A stretch of 64,000 nt of DNA from an uncultured Clostridia bacterium (lineage in GTDB: Bacteria > Bacillota > Clostridia > Oscillospirales > Acutalibacteraceae): assembly GCA_937898625.1 (NCBI GenBank), contig CALEJF010000008.1:12989-76988 (forward strand). Direction: 5' to 3'. How positions within the stretch are numbered: position 1 is the stretch's first letter; every line of letters begins with the position of its first letter. The position numbers and the translations under genes were made by a program. The notes under the pieces are model-generated. The model had not been told where the DNA came from, did not search any database, and saw only the letters and a list, made by a program, of their open reading frames with translations. Positions 1-8,366 of the stretch are shown in pieces.

Positions 1-1077
1 TTTGATGATTTACTTGTGGTTGGACTTACGGGTAGTGTCGGCAAAACAACTACAAAAGAAATGGTTGCTTGTGTACTCTCGCAAAAGGGCGAAACCCTTA
101 AAACAGAGGGTAATTTAAACAATGAAATCGGTGTTCCGAAGACACTTTTCCGACTCCAAAGTTCAACAAAAAATGCCGTTATTGAAATGGGTATGGACGG
201 TGCAGGGCAGATTTCCGACTTAACAAATTGTGCAAAGCCTGACTGCGGAATTATCACCAATGTTGGTGTTTCCCATATTGAAAATTTAGGCTCAAGAGAA
301 GGCATTTTAAATGCAAAACTTGAGATTCTAGAGGGACTTCCAAAGGGTGCACCACTTTTCTTGAATGGCGACAATGATATGCTTTCAACTGTAAAAAATG
401 ACGATTATAAATTGATTTTCTTCGGTATTGAAAACAAGAATTGTGATGTTTTAGCAGAAGAAATCAAGGAAATCGGACTTACAACAGAATTTGTTGCAGT
501 AAAAGGTGATATAAGGCAAAAAATCACTATTCCAACTGTAGGAATTCACAATGTTTACGATGCATTAACTGCCTTCGCAGTGGGTCTTGAGTATGGTATT
601 TCACCTGAAAGAATTGCAGACGGACTTCTAGGATACACTCCGTCAGGAATGCGACAGAGAATTAAAGAAACTGGTGGAATTACAGTTATTGAGGATTGTT
701 ACAACGCAAGCCCCGACTCACAAAGGGCGGGTCTTAATTCTCTTTGCAAAATTGCAAAGGGTAGAAAAATCGCAGTTTTAGGCGATATGTTTGAGATGGG
801 TGATTACAGCGAAACTGCCCACAGAACTGTTGGCGAATACGCTGCAGAAAGTAAGGTTGATGTGCTTTACACTTGCGGTGAGCAGTCACTCTTTATGGCA
901 GACAGTGCTAAAAAGGCAGGGCTTCAAAATGTTTTTGCTTTTACAGATAAAAATGAACTTACAGACTCTCTTTTAAGTGAAATAAAGATAGGTGACACAT
1001 TGCTTTTTAAGGCAAGTCGCGGAATGAAACTTGAAGAGATTATTGAAAAAGTTTATGAAAAATGGGATGTAAAATAA
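1..1077 (+). CDS. murF: MurF, UDP-MurNAc-tripeptide--D-Ala-D-Ala ligase (5' partial)
   Basis: This cytoplasmic ATP-dependent ligase adds D-Ala-D-Ala to make the UDP-MurNAc-pentapeptide used for peptidoglycan. The frame is open to base 1 (residues FDDLLVVGL), so the true start lies upstream of the window and the GTG at 16 is internal. The Mur ligase P-loop GSVGKTTTKE sits right at the window edge. The motifs YNASPDS and GDMFEMG follow in the C-terminal half. About 358 residues are visible against a usual length near 450, so what is missing is the N-terminal UDP-substrate domain. mraY follows after 12 bases, which fits dcw operon order. Confidence 0.95.
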   Translation, partial: FDDLLVVGLTGSVGKTTTKEMVACVLSQKGETLKTEGNLNNEIGVPKTLFRLQSSTKNAVIEMGMDGAGQISDLTNCAKPDCGIITNVGVSHIENLGSREGILNAKLEILEGLPKGAPLFLNGDNDMLSTVKNDDYKLIFFGIENKNCDVLAEEIKEIGLTTEFVAVKGDIRQKITIPTVGIHNVYDALTAFAVGLEYGISPERIADGLLGYTPSGMRQRIKETGGITVIEDCYNASPDSQRAGLNSLCKIAKGRKIAVLGDMFEMGDYSETAHRTVGEYAAESKVDVLYTCGEQSLFMADSAKKAGLQNVFAFTDKNELTDSLLSEIKIGDTLLFKASRGMKLEEIIEKVYEKWDVK

Positions 1078-1089
1078 GGAGATGTTTAT

Positions 1090-2118
1090 ATGAATATCTA
1101 TGTTGCATTAGCCGGGGCAGCAATTCTAAGTTTTTTAATTGCGTTTTTATTGGGATTTGTACTCATCCCTTGGCTTAGAAAATTAAAATTTGGTCAAACT
1201 ATTCTTGATATCGGTCCCGCATGGCACAAATCAAAGCAGGGTACACCTATAATGGGTGGCATAATGTTCATTATAAGCACAATCGTTTCTGTTGCTTGCA
1301 TTCTTATCATTGATTACTTTATGGGTGGCAATCTTTTTGCAAGTGAACACATTATGCCTGACACATTAAAAGTAAAACTTGTAGCAGGTGTAGTTTTATC
1401 CCTTGGACTTGGACTTGTAGGCTTTGCTGATGACTACATCAAGGTTGTTAAGAAGAGAAATTTAGGTCTTACAGAAATTCAGAAAACAATTCCACAGGTA
1501 ATTTTAATTGTTGCTTATCTTGTGGCACTATATGCGAACGGTCTTACCTATATGAAAATACCTTTCGTAGGTGTGGTTGACCTTAAATGGTTCTTCTGGC
1601 TTTTCGGTGTTGCAGTAATTTATGGTGCAGTTAATGCCGTTAACTTTACTGATGGTGTTGACGGACTTTGTGCAAGTGTTACATCAGTAGCAGCAATCTC
1701 ATTCTGTGTTGCTGCTCTTATGACAAAGTTCTTCGGAATCAGTATACTTGCTGCTGCTTTGGCAGGCGGATGTTTAGGATATCTCATTTGGAACTACTAT
1801 CCATCAAAGGTTATGATGGGTGACACGGGCTCAATGTTCCTTGGCGGTATGGTTGTAGCTTTGGCTTATGCTATTGACTGTCCGATTATCCTTGTATTCT
1901 TCGGCATTATCTATGTTATCGAAGCACTTTCAGATGTTATCCAGATTGGTTATTTCAAAATCACTCATGGTAAGAGAATTTTCAAAATGGCTCCAATTCA
2001 CCATCACTTTGAAATGTGTGGTTGGAAAGAACGCAAAATCGTAACAGTATTCAGCCTTGTAAATATGCTTGGCTGTGCAGTAGGTCTTGCACTTTACTAT
2101 TACGGTAACATTAAATAA
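1090..2118 (+). CDS. mraY: MraY, phospho-MurNAc-pentapeptide transferase
   Basis: This polytopic membrane enzyme transfers phospho-MurNAc-pentapeptide to undecaprenyl phosphate to form lipid I. Family signatures are clear: the Asp-rich DDYIK motif near residue 115, NFTDGVDGL near 185, and the C-terminal APIHHHFE histidine motif near 300. About ten hydrophobic segments span the 342 residues, which is the usual family length. An AAGGAG site overlaps the murF stop codon and fixes the ATG start. The next gene is the SEDS protein; murD, which commonly follows mraY, is not here. Confidence 0.97.
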   Translation: MNIYVALAGAAILSFLIAFLLGFVLIPWLRKLKFGQTILDIGPAWHKSKQGTPIMGGIMFIISTIVSVACILIIDYFMGGNLFASEHIMPDTLKVKLVAGVVLSLGLGLVGFADDYIKVVKKRNLGLTEIQKTIPQVILIVAYLVALYANGLTYMKIPFVGVVDLKWFFWLFGVAVIYGAVNAVNFTDGVDGLCASVTSVAAISFCVAALMTKFFGISILAAALAGGCLGYLIWNYYPSKVMMGDTGSMFLGGMVVALAYAIDCPIILVFFGIIYVIEALSDVIQIGYFKITHGKRIFKMAPIHHHFEMCGWKERKIVTVFSLVNMLGCAVGLALYYYGNIK

Positions 2119-2148
2119 TAAATCAAATCTAAAAAAGGTGGTGAGAAA

Positions 2149-3378
2149 ATGGCAACAAAAGCAAAGAAAACCAAAAAGAATTCCATAATAAATACATTTT
2201 TAGCACAGGGTTCAATGGATATTCCGTTTCTTGTAATCCTTATGACCATTGTCACAATCGGACTTGTTATGCTGTTTTCTGCCAGCTATACTTACAGTTA
2301 TTATAATCGTGGTGACAGTACACAAATTTTTGTCCGTCAGTTAATTTTCGCAGCTATCGGCATTGTGCTGATGTTCATAATTTCACGAATAAGATATGAA
2401 TATTTCAAGCTCGTTGCACTTATTGGTGTTGTGGTTTCAATAGGACTTTTATTGTTAGTTCTTGTTTTGCCTGAGTATAAACCGGGATTTAAAAGATGGA
2501 TTAATTTAGGCTTTACAACATTCCAGCCATCTGAAATTGCTAAAATCGGTCTTATTATGATTTTAGCCTTTTTACTGGATAGAAACTATAAAGGTGTAAC
2601 AGGCAAAGTTCCAAGCGAAATGCCTGGTATCAGAAAAATTCCTGAGCTTACAAACGGAAGATATACAGTTTATAAATCCTTTACAAGTGTTATCTGCTAC
2701 GGAATGATTATTCTTGTGTTTGCAGGGCTTGTTTATCTTGAACATCATGTTTCGGGTACAATTCTTATGCTACTTATAGGTGTTGTAATGCTCTGGTTAG
2801 GCGAGGTAAGAGGTCGCTGGTTTACGGTTGGCGTAATAATTGGCGTAATCGGTGTTGTTCTTCTTATTGCAAACCCTGACATTCTTGCAAAATATGCAGG
2901 TGAGAGAATCACTGCGTGGCTTGATAAAGACTTTGACCCGTTGGGTGCTCGTTGGCAGACAAATAACTCACTTTATGCCATTGGCTCGGGCGGACTTTTA
3001 GGCACAGGTCTTGGTCAGTCAAAACAAAAACATCTTTATGTTTCCGAACCACAGAATGACTTTATTTTCTCAATCGTTTGTGAGGAGTTAGGCTTTGTAG
3101 GTGCAGTTGCAATAATTATACTTTTTGCTTTACTCATATATCGCGGAATAAAAATCGGAATGTATGCAAAGGACCGTTTTGGTGCATTACTCGCAATGGG
3201 AATTGTTTTCCAGATTGGTCTTCAGGTGGCACTCAATATAGGAGTTGTAAGTGATTTCTTACCAAATACAGGCATCTCACTTCCATTCTTCTCCGCAGGT
3301 GGTACTTCACTAGTTATCCTGCTTGCTGAAATGGGTATGGTGCTTTCTGTTTCCCGTAGTGCAAGAAAAAAGGAGTAA
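2149..3378 (+). CDS. ftsW: FtsW/SpoVE-type SEDS peptidoglycan polymerase
   Basis: This is a SEDS-family membrane glycosyltransferase that polymerises lipid II at the septum together with a class b penicillin-binding protein. About ten membrane segments follow a Lys-rich cytoplasmic N-terminus of about 20 residues. Conserved SEDS stretches are visible: FQPSEIAK near residue 126, a Gly-rich GSGGLLGTGLGQSKQK segment near 285-300, the SEPQNDFIFS loop, and PNTGISLPFFSAGGTS near the C-terminus. Position between mraY and murG favours FtsW or SpoVE over RodA, but sequence alone does not separate division from sporulation roles. The ribosome site AGGTGGTGA lies just upstream of the ATG. Confidence 0.9.
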   Translation: MATKAKKTKKNSIINTFLAQGSMDIPFLVILMTIVTIGLVMLFSASYTYSYYNRGDSTQIFVRQLIFAAIGIVLMFIISRIRYEYFKLVALIGVVVSIGLLLLVLVLPEYKPGFKRWINLGFTTFQPSEIAKIGLIMILAFLLDRNYKGVTGKVPSEMPGIRKIPELTNGRYTVYKSFTSVICYGMIILVFAGLVYLEHHVSGTILMLLIGVVMLWLGEVRGRWFTVGVIIGVIGVVLLIANPDILAKYAGERITAWLDKDFDPLGARWQTNNSLYAIGSGGLLGTGLGQSKQKHLYVSEPQNDFIFSIVCEELGFVGAVAIIILFALLIYRGIKIGMYAKDRFGALLAMGIVFQIGLQVALNIGVVSDFLPNTGISLPFFSAGGTSLVILLAEMGMVLSVSRSARKKE

Positions 3379-3384
3379 GCCTTT

Positions 3385-4488
3385 ATGAGAATTATGTTTG
3401 TTGCAGGTGGTACGGGTGGTCATATTAACCCTGCCGTTGCAGTAGCCAAAGAAATTCGTCGCCTTGACCCTGCAAGTGAAATTCTTTTTGTGGGTACAGA
3501 GGGACGAATGGAAACTCAGATTGTCCCCAAGGCGGGATTTGAGATTAAGACAGTTAAAATGAACGGATTTTCTCGAAAAATGTCTATTTCGGGAATTATG
3601 GAAAATATAAAAACAGTTATTTTGACCTTAAAAGCATCCTCGACTTCAAAGAAAATCATAAAAGAATTTAACCCCGATGTTGTTGTTGGCTTTGGTGGCT
3701 ATGTAACAGGACCTGTTTTGAACACTGCCGTGAAAATGGGGATTAAAACTGCAATTCACGAGCAAAATGCTTTTCCGGGAGTTGCTAATAAAGCCTTGGC
3801 TAAAAAGGTTGATAAGGTAATGCTCACATCTCCACAGGCAGAAAAATATATGACTTGTAAAAATCCGCCGGTTGTAACAGGACTTCCCGTAAGACGAGAA
3901 ATTGTAACTGCAGACCGTGATTTTGCCCGTGCATCTTTGGGCGTAAAGAATAGTGAAATGCTTGTACTTTCAATGGGTGGCTCATTAGGTGCGGATGCCA
4001 TAAACAATGCGGTAGTGGAAATGCTTGATATTCTCAAGAATGAAGATAATGTCAAGTTTTTACACGCAACAGGCAAATTCGGGAAATGGGTAAATGACAA
4101 GCTTAATGAAAAAGGGATTAATGGTAGTAATATCGAAATCCGTGAATATATCGACAATATGGATATTTGTCTTCCTGCTTGCGATTTGGTAATAAGCCGT
4201 GCAGGAGCAAGTTCAATTTCCGAAATTCAGGCGCTTTGTAAGCCATCAATTCTCATTCCGTCGCCAAATGTGGCAGAGAATCATCAATTCCACAATGCAA
4301 TGACTCTTGCAGAGCATGATGGCGCAGTGCTTATTGAAGAAAAAGACCTTAGTGGAAAAGCCCTTGCCGAAAAAGTCCTTGAACTTAAAAACGATAGGCA
4401 GAAGTTGAGGGATATTTCTATCAATGCAGGTAAAAACGCAAAAACTGATGCTCTTTCAGAAATTTGCAGAATAATCATAGGTCTGTAA
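3385..4488 (+). CDS. murG: MurG, lipid II synthase (GlcNAc transferase)
   Basis: This peripheral GT-B glycosyltransferase adds GlcNAc to lipid I on the inner membrane face to make lipid II. The N-terminal glycine loop GGTGGHINPAVAVA (from about residue 8), the IHEQNAFPG motif near 130, the second glycine loop SMGGSLGA near 195 and the C-terminal SRAGASSISE and ENHQFHNA UDP-GlcNAc motifs are all present. At 367 residues it is full length. It starts six bases after the SEDS gene, so the two are probably translated from one message. Confidence 0.96.
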   Translation: MRIMFVAGGTGGHINPAVAVAKEIRRLDPASEILFVGTEGRMETQIVPKAGFEIKTVKMNGFSRKMSISGIMENIKTVILTLKASSTSKKIIKEFNPDVVVGFGGYVTGPVLNTAVKMGIKTAIHEQNAFPGVANKALAKKVDKVMLTSPQAEKYMTCKNPPVVTGLPVRREIVTADRDFARASLGVKNSEMLVLSMGGSLGADAINNAVVEMLDILKNEDNVKFLHATGKFGKWVNDKLNEKGINGSNIEIREYIDNMDICLPACDLVISRAGASSISEIQALCKPSILIPSPNVAENHQFHNAMTLAEHDGAVLIEEKDLSGKALAEKVLELKNDRQKLRDISINAGKNAKTDALSEICRIIIGL

Positions 4489-4554
4489 AAATTAACAAAA
4501 TTCACACAAACAGCATAGTATGTGACGCATAGTACTATAAAGGGCGTGTGAAAA
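4489..4554 (+). promoter_or_regulatory. murG-murA intergenic region with direct repeat GCATAGTA
   Basis: This 66-base gap carries two direct copies of GCATAGTA (4513-4520 and 4527-4534), 14 bases apart start to start. A TATAAA-like box follows at 4536-4541, and CACAC/GTGTG flanks could pair. No standard -35 element fits, so this may be an alternative-sigma promoter or a regulator site for murA. The assignment is tentative. Confidence 0.3.
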
Positions 4555-5838
4555 TTGGATAAAATCATTGTTAATGGTGGCAGAAAACTGAATGGTGAAA
4601 TCACTGTTCAGGGTGCAAAAAACAGTGTTCTGCCAATTCTGGTTGCTACTCTTTTAGTTGACGGAGTTTCAGTAATACATAATTGCCCGATGCTTTCAGA
4701 TGTAGATGCAACAATAAAAATACTTCAATATCTCGGGTGCAGAGTTAATAGGGAAAATAATACCGTAACTGTTGACTCCACTGATGTTTTGAAAAGTGAT
4801 GTGCCCGATAATTTAATGAGAGAAATGCGCTCCTCCATTGTGTTTTTAGGCGGAATTCTTGGCAGAATGGGTAAAGCTAAACTATCAACTCCCGGTGGAT
4901 GCGAGATAGGCCTTCGTCCCATTGATTTGCATCTTTCATCAATGGAACAATTTGGTGCGGTTGTAACAACGGAAGACGGCTTTATAGAGTGTAAAGCAGG
5001 AGAAAATGGTCTTGAAGGCACACGAATTACTCTCTCATTTCCAAGTGTGGGTGCTACGGAAAATATAATTCTTGCCGCAACTCTTGCCAGGGGTACAACC
5101 ATTGTTTCAAATGCAGCACGAGAGCCGGAAATCAGCGATTTGGCAGATTTTCTTAATCGTTGTGGTGCAAAAATCCGAGGTGCAGGGGATAGCACAGTCC
5201 TCATTGAGGGTGTAAAGAAACTCGCACCTTCTGAACACACAGTAATCCCCGACAGAATTGTGGCATCAACCTATATGATAGGAACAGCCATGACGGGCGG
5301 AAAAATCGTAATAAATGACATTGTTCCTTCTCACATTGCCCCTATAATTCAACCTTTGAGGGAATCGGGTTGCAATATTGAGGTAAATAAAAAACAGGTG
5401 ATTTTGCAGTCACCAAAAACACTCAAAAGAATAAGAATGATTCGCACAATGCCACATCCGGGATTTCCAACGGATGTTCAGGCGCAAATTATGGCACTTA
5501 CCACCATTGCTGATGGCACAAGCGTAATTGTTGAAAATATTTTTGAAAGTCGATTCAAGCATATCGGCGAGCTCCTTCGATTTGGTGCAAAAATCCATGT
5601 TGAGGGCAGAATGGCAGTAATTGAGGGTGTACGAAATCTCAATGGTGCCAATGTAAGAGCCACGGATTTGCGTGGTGGCTCGGCAATGATTTTGGCAGGA
5701 CTACAAGCCAAAGGAATAACTGAAATAACAGAAATACATCATATAGACAGAGGATATGAAAAACCTGAAAAAGTACTTGAAAAACTAGGTGCGGACATAA
5801 AAAGGGTGAACAGTAATGAAAAACAAGGAAATGCCTAA
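4555..5838 (+). CDS. murA: MurA, UDP-GlcNAc 1-carboxyvinyltransferase
   Basis: This cytosolic enzyme transfers enolpyruvate from PEP to UDP-GlcNAc, the first committed step of peptidoglycan synthesis and the fosfomycin target. The substrate-binding Lys is in QGAKNSVLP near residue 20. The catalytic Cys is in PGGCEIGLRPID near residue 116, so fosfomycin sensitivity is expected from this residue. The 427 residues match the family. The start is TTG. Its 3' end overlaps ftsQ by 23 bases, which suggests translational coupling. Firmicutes often carry two murA copies; only one is in this window. Confidence 0.95.
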   Translation: MDKIIVNGGRKLNGEITVQGAKNSVLPILVATLLVDGVSVIHNCPMLSDVDATIKILQYLGCRVNRENNTVTVDSTDVLKSDVPDNLMREMRSSIVFLGGILGRMGKAKLSTPGGCEIGLRPIDLHLSSMEQFGAVVTTEDGFIECKAGENGLEGTRITLSFPSVGATENIILAATLARGTTIVSNAAREPEISDLADFLNRCGAKIRGAGDSTVLIEGVKKLAPSEHTVIPDRIVASTYMIGTAMTGGKIVINDIVPSHIAPIIQPLRESGCNIEVNKKQVILQSPKTLKRIRMIRTMPHPGFPTDVQAQIMALTTIADGTSVIVENIFESRFKHIGELLRFGAKIHVEGRMAVIEGVRNLNGANVRATDLRGGSAMILAGLQAKGITEITEIHHIDRGYEKPEKVLEKLGADIKRVNSNEKQGNA

Positions 5839-6730
5839 AAAACAACAGAATATGCCCCTTTCAAAGGATGAGCGTATAGTTAACCGTACCAATATGCGCA
5901 GAAAAAAGAACAGAAGAAAAAAACTTATAATCCGAGGCACTTTAGGAGGGATTTTCCTTGTTGCAGGACTTATAATCGGTTTGCTTTTGTTTTTCAATAT
6001 CAATAAAATCTCCGTTACAGGTGACACAGTCTATTCAAGTGAAGAAATTATTTCTGCTTCACAGATTGAAAAAGGCGATAATCTCATTTTTCTTTCAAAA
6101 CAAAGAGTAAACAAACTGATAACAGAAAAATTACCATATGTAGGGTCTGTAAAAATCAAACGCCGTTTACCTGCACATCTTGAAATTCAGGTGACTAAAA
6201 CAGATGCAGTTTACGGAATTGCCCAGAATGGATATTACGCTTTGTTGGATAAAAACGGCAAGGTTCTGGAAAACAATGTGGAGTATATAGGACCTGACAA
6301 GACTCTTATCAATGCAGGTAAAGTTCAGTCTGCAGTTGTGGGTGAGCAAGTTGTTTTAGAAGAAGAAAAGACTCTTTCCAGACTTCAAGATGTATACGAA
6401 GCTTGCGAAAAAGTAGGACTTACAGACATTACTGAAATCAATATTACTGATTTATACAACATAAAAGTGGTTTATCAGGGAAGAATAACTCTTGAATTAG
6501 GAAAAACTGATGGTGACAGACTATTAAAAAAGCTTTCCTTTGGTAAAGCAGCCATTGATAAGCAGAATGAGGAAGATACGCAGTTTAGAGGTACAATAAA
6601 CCTTACTGTTGACAAAAAAGGCTATCTTCAGGAAGAAACAACTGAACCTGAAACAGAGCCAACAACAGAGCCGGTTTCTGTACCTGTGACCGAGGAAAAG
6701 GCAACAGAACCCACATCAAGTGCGGCATAG
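5816..6730 (+). CDS. ftsQ: FtsQ/DivIB, cell-division protein with POTRA domain
   Basis: This bitopic divisome protein scaffolds septal peptidoglycan synthesis. The order is a basic cytoplasmic N-terminus (rich in Arg and Lys, residues 1-40), one membrane segment at about 42-62, a POTRA domain starting FNINKISVTGDTVYSSEEI, then the FtsQ domain with the RRLPAHLEIQVTK motif. The last 30 or so residues form a Thr/Glu/Pro tail (TEPETEPTTEP), probably a disordered extracytoplasmic end. The 304 residues are within family range. ftsA, often between ftsQ and ftsZ, is absent here. Confidence 0.9.
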   Translation: MKNKEMPKKQQNMPLSKDERIVNRTNMRRKKNRRKKLIIRGTLGGIFLVAGLIIGLLLFFNINKISVTGDTVYSSEEIISASQIEKGDNLIFLSKQRVNKLITEKLPYVGSVKIKRRLPAHLEIQVTKTDAVYGIAQNGYYALLDKNGKVLENNVEYIGPDKTLINAGKVQSAVVGEQVVLEEEKTLSRLQDVYEACEKVGLTDITEINITDLYNIKVVYQGRITLELGKTDGDRLLKKLSFGKAAIDKQNEEDTQFRGTINLTVDKKGYLQEETTEPETEPTTEPVSVPVTEEKATEPTSSAA

Positions 6731-6760
6731 CCCAGAATAAACAAAAAATATGTAAAAAAA

Positions 6761-6789
6761 TTGTTAAAAAACAGAAAAATATATACAAT
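6761..6789 (+). promoter_or_regulatory. Sigma-A-type promoter for ftsZ
   Basis: A TTGTTA -35 box (6761-6766) and a TACAAT -10 box (6784-6789) are separated by 17 bases. They lie in the ftsQ-ftsZ gap about 90 bases before the ftsZ start, and would let ftsZ be expressed independently of the upstream wall genes. Confidence 0.65.
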
Positions 6790-6878
6790 ATATATTGCAA
6801 TTATTTTTTAATAATGTTAAAATAACCTATAACTATAAAATCAATAGGTGTGAAATTATACATAGGAGGATGTTAAAC

Positions 6879-7958
6879 ATGGCATTCGAAATTGACAATC
6901 AATATCAGGACATCGCAAACATTAAGGTAATCGGCGTTGGTGGCGGCGGCGGAAATGCTGTTGACCGTATGGCAAAGGCTGGTATCACAGGTGTTGAACT
7001 TATTGCTATCAACACAGATAAGCAGGCTCTTACTCGTTCACTCGCTGATACAAAAATCCAAATCGGTGAAAAAGTGACTGCAGGCCGTGGCGCAGGTGCA
7101 AAGCCTGAAGTTGGTCAAAAGTCAGCTGAAGAAAGCCGTGACGCTATCGTTGAAGCACTTGACAAGACACAGATGGTTTTCGTTACTGCTGGTATGGGTG
7201 GCGGAACAGGTACAGGTGCTGCTCCAATTATCGCTGAAATCGCAAAGGGCAAGGGTATCCTTACAGTTGGTATCGTTACAAAGCCTTTCGCATTTGAAGG
7301 TACTCACAGAATGAAGCAGGCTGAGGCAGGTATCGCAGAACTTGCACAGCATGTTGACTCACTTATCGTTATTCCTAACGAAAGACTTAAATATGTTTCA
7401 GAGCAGAAGATTACTTTTGCTAACGCTTTCGGTATTGCTGACGATGTTCTCCGTCAGGGTGTTAACTCTGTTACAGACCTTATCACAATGCCTGCATTCA
7501 TCAACCTTGACTTTGCTGACGTTACATCAGTTATGAAGGACGCAGGTCACGCTCATATGGGTATCGGTCATGCAAGTGGTAAAGATAAGGCAGAACAGGC
7601 TGCAAAATCAGCTATTTCCAGCCCACTTCTTGAAACAACAATCACAGGTGCAAAGGGCGTTATCATCAGCATTACAGCATCTCCTGACATCACTCTTGAA
7701 GATGTTGACACAGCTGCAGGTATCGTTCGTTCACAGGCTGACGACGATGCAAACATCATCTTCGGTGTTGCTTTTGACGAAAAACTTGATGACGAAATGT
7801 TCGTAACAGTTATCGCAACAGGTTTTGGTCTTGATGCAAACGGCGTTTCAAAGAAACCATATTACAATGCATCAGTTGATGAAATCAGCTCAGGTGGTAG
7901 CTTTGGAGCTCCTGATGAAGATATTGATATTCTCGACCTCTTCAAGAGCAGAAGATAA
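6879..7958 (+). CDS. ftsZ: FtsZ, tubulin-like division GTPase
   Basis: FtsZ polymerises with GTP into the cytokinetic Z ring. The nucleotide-binding GGGGGNAVDRM near residue 20 and the tubulin signature GMGGGTGTGAAP near residue 105 are intact, as is the T7-loop region NLDFADV near 205. The C-terminus ends DIDILDLFKSRR, a typical short peptide for binding membrane anchors, after an unusually short linker. I place the start at ATG 6879 because AGGAGG lies eight bases upstream; an in-frame ATG at 6795 would add 28 unrelated residues and remove the promoter spacing. The result is 359 residues. Confidence 0.97.
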   Translation: MAFEIDNQYQDIANIKVIGVGGGGGNAVDRMAKAGITGVELIAINTDKQALTRSLADTKIQIGEKVTAGRGAGAKPEVGQKSAEESRDAIVEALDKTQMVFVTAGMGGGTGTGAAPIIAEIAKGKGILTVGIVTKPFAFEGTHRMKQAEAGIAELAQHVDSLIVIPNERLKYVSEQKITFANAFGIADDVLRQGVNSVTDLITMPAFINLDFADVTSVMKDAGHAHMGIGHASGKDKAEQAAKSAISSPLLETTITGAKGVIISITASPDITLEDVDTAAGIVRSQADDDANIIFGVAFDEKLDDEMFVTVIATGFGLDANGVSKKPYYNASVDEISSGGSFGAPDEDIDILDLFKSRR

Positions 7959-7983
7959 TCATAAAGTTAATCATAGTAAAATA

Positions 7984-8018
7984 AAAACTGGCAGGATAAA
8001 TTCCTGTCAGTTTTCTTT
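7984..8018 (+). terminator. Intrinsic terminator after ftsZ
   Basis: A 13-base stem (AAAACTGGCAGGA against TCCTGTCAGTTTT, one G-U pair) with a four-base loop is followed by a T-rich run. It lies about 25 bases after the ftsZ stop and also faces the convergent small gene downstream. Confidence 0.85.
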
Positions 8019-8033
8019 TGCCTAAAAATTCAT

Positions 8034-8261
8034 TTATTCCTCAATATCTAGTGAAAAATCTTCAGCTTCAAAATGCTCGATTTCACGAGGTCGTCTTGGT
8101 TGTCGTTTCAGCACATCATATTTGAATTTGTTACAAGAAAAATTCGGGTCAACTATACCCAACTTTTTGCACAAAACACCATCTCCCGTTGGCGAGAGTT
8201 TACCATTAGCACAGTATGAACAAGATGCTTCTATTGTTTTTTTATTAAGTAGTTTTTTCAT
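8034..8261 (-). CDS. Small Cys-rich conserved hypothetical protein
   Basis: This 75-residue protein has no function I recognise with certainty. It carries a CSYCANG pair near residue 14, then a single Cys in VLCKKLG near 31 and another in FSCNKFKYD near 43. The CxxC-C-C spacing suggests a small zinc site. The C-terminal third is acidic (EIEHFEAEDFSLDIEE) after a basic QPRRPRE segment. An AAAGGATGATAA ribosome site precedes the ATG on the minus strand. It converges on ftsZ. Short proteins of this kind are common in Clostridia; the role is unknown. Confidence 0.7.
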   Translation of the reverse strand: MKKLLNKKTIEASCSYCANGKLSPTGDGVLCKKLGIVDPNFSCNKFKYDVLKRQPRRPREIEHFEAEDFSLDIEE

Positions 8262-8282
8262 TTTTTATCATCCTTTAATCTC

Positions 8283-8342
8283 GTTGCGAAGCAACATATC
8301 AAGTGCGACAGCACGTATCAAGTAAGTATTTACATATCGAGA
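8283..8342. repeat. Small interspersed palindromic repeat unit
   Basis: Two mini-palindromes, GTTGCGAAGCAAC (8283-8295) and GTGCGACAGCAC (8303-8314), are joined by near-identical spacers ending in TATCAA. They lie between the Cys-rich gene and ylbJ. The pattern resembles intergenic repeat families of Clostridia, but I see only this copy of this version in the window. Confidence 0.45.
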
Positions 8343-8366
8343 ATTTAAACTCTGCTTAAATTTATT

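Noticed and set aside
6795..6878. N-terminal extension of ftsZ from the ATG at 6795
   Set aside because: The 28 extra residues are not FtsZ-like, there is no ribosome site, and a near-consensus promoter ends just before this point.
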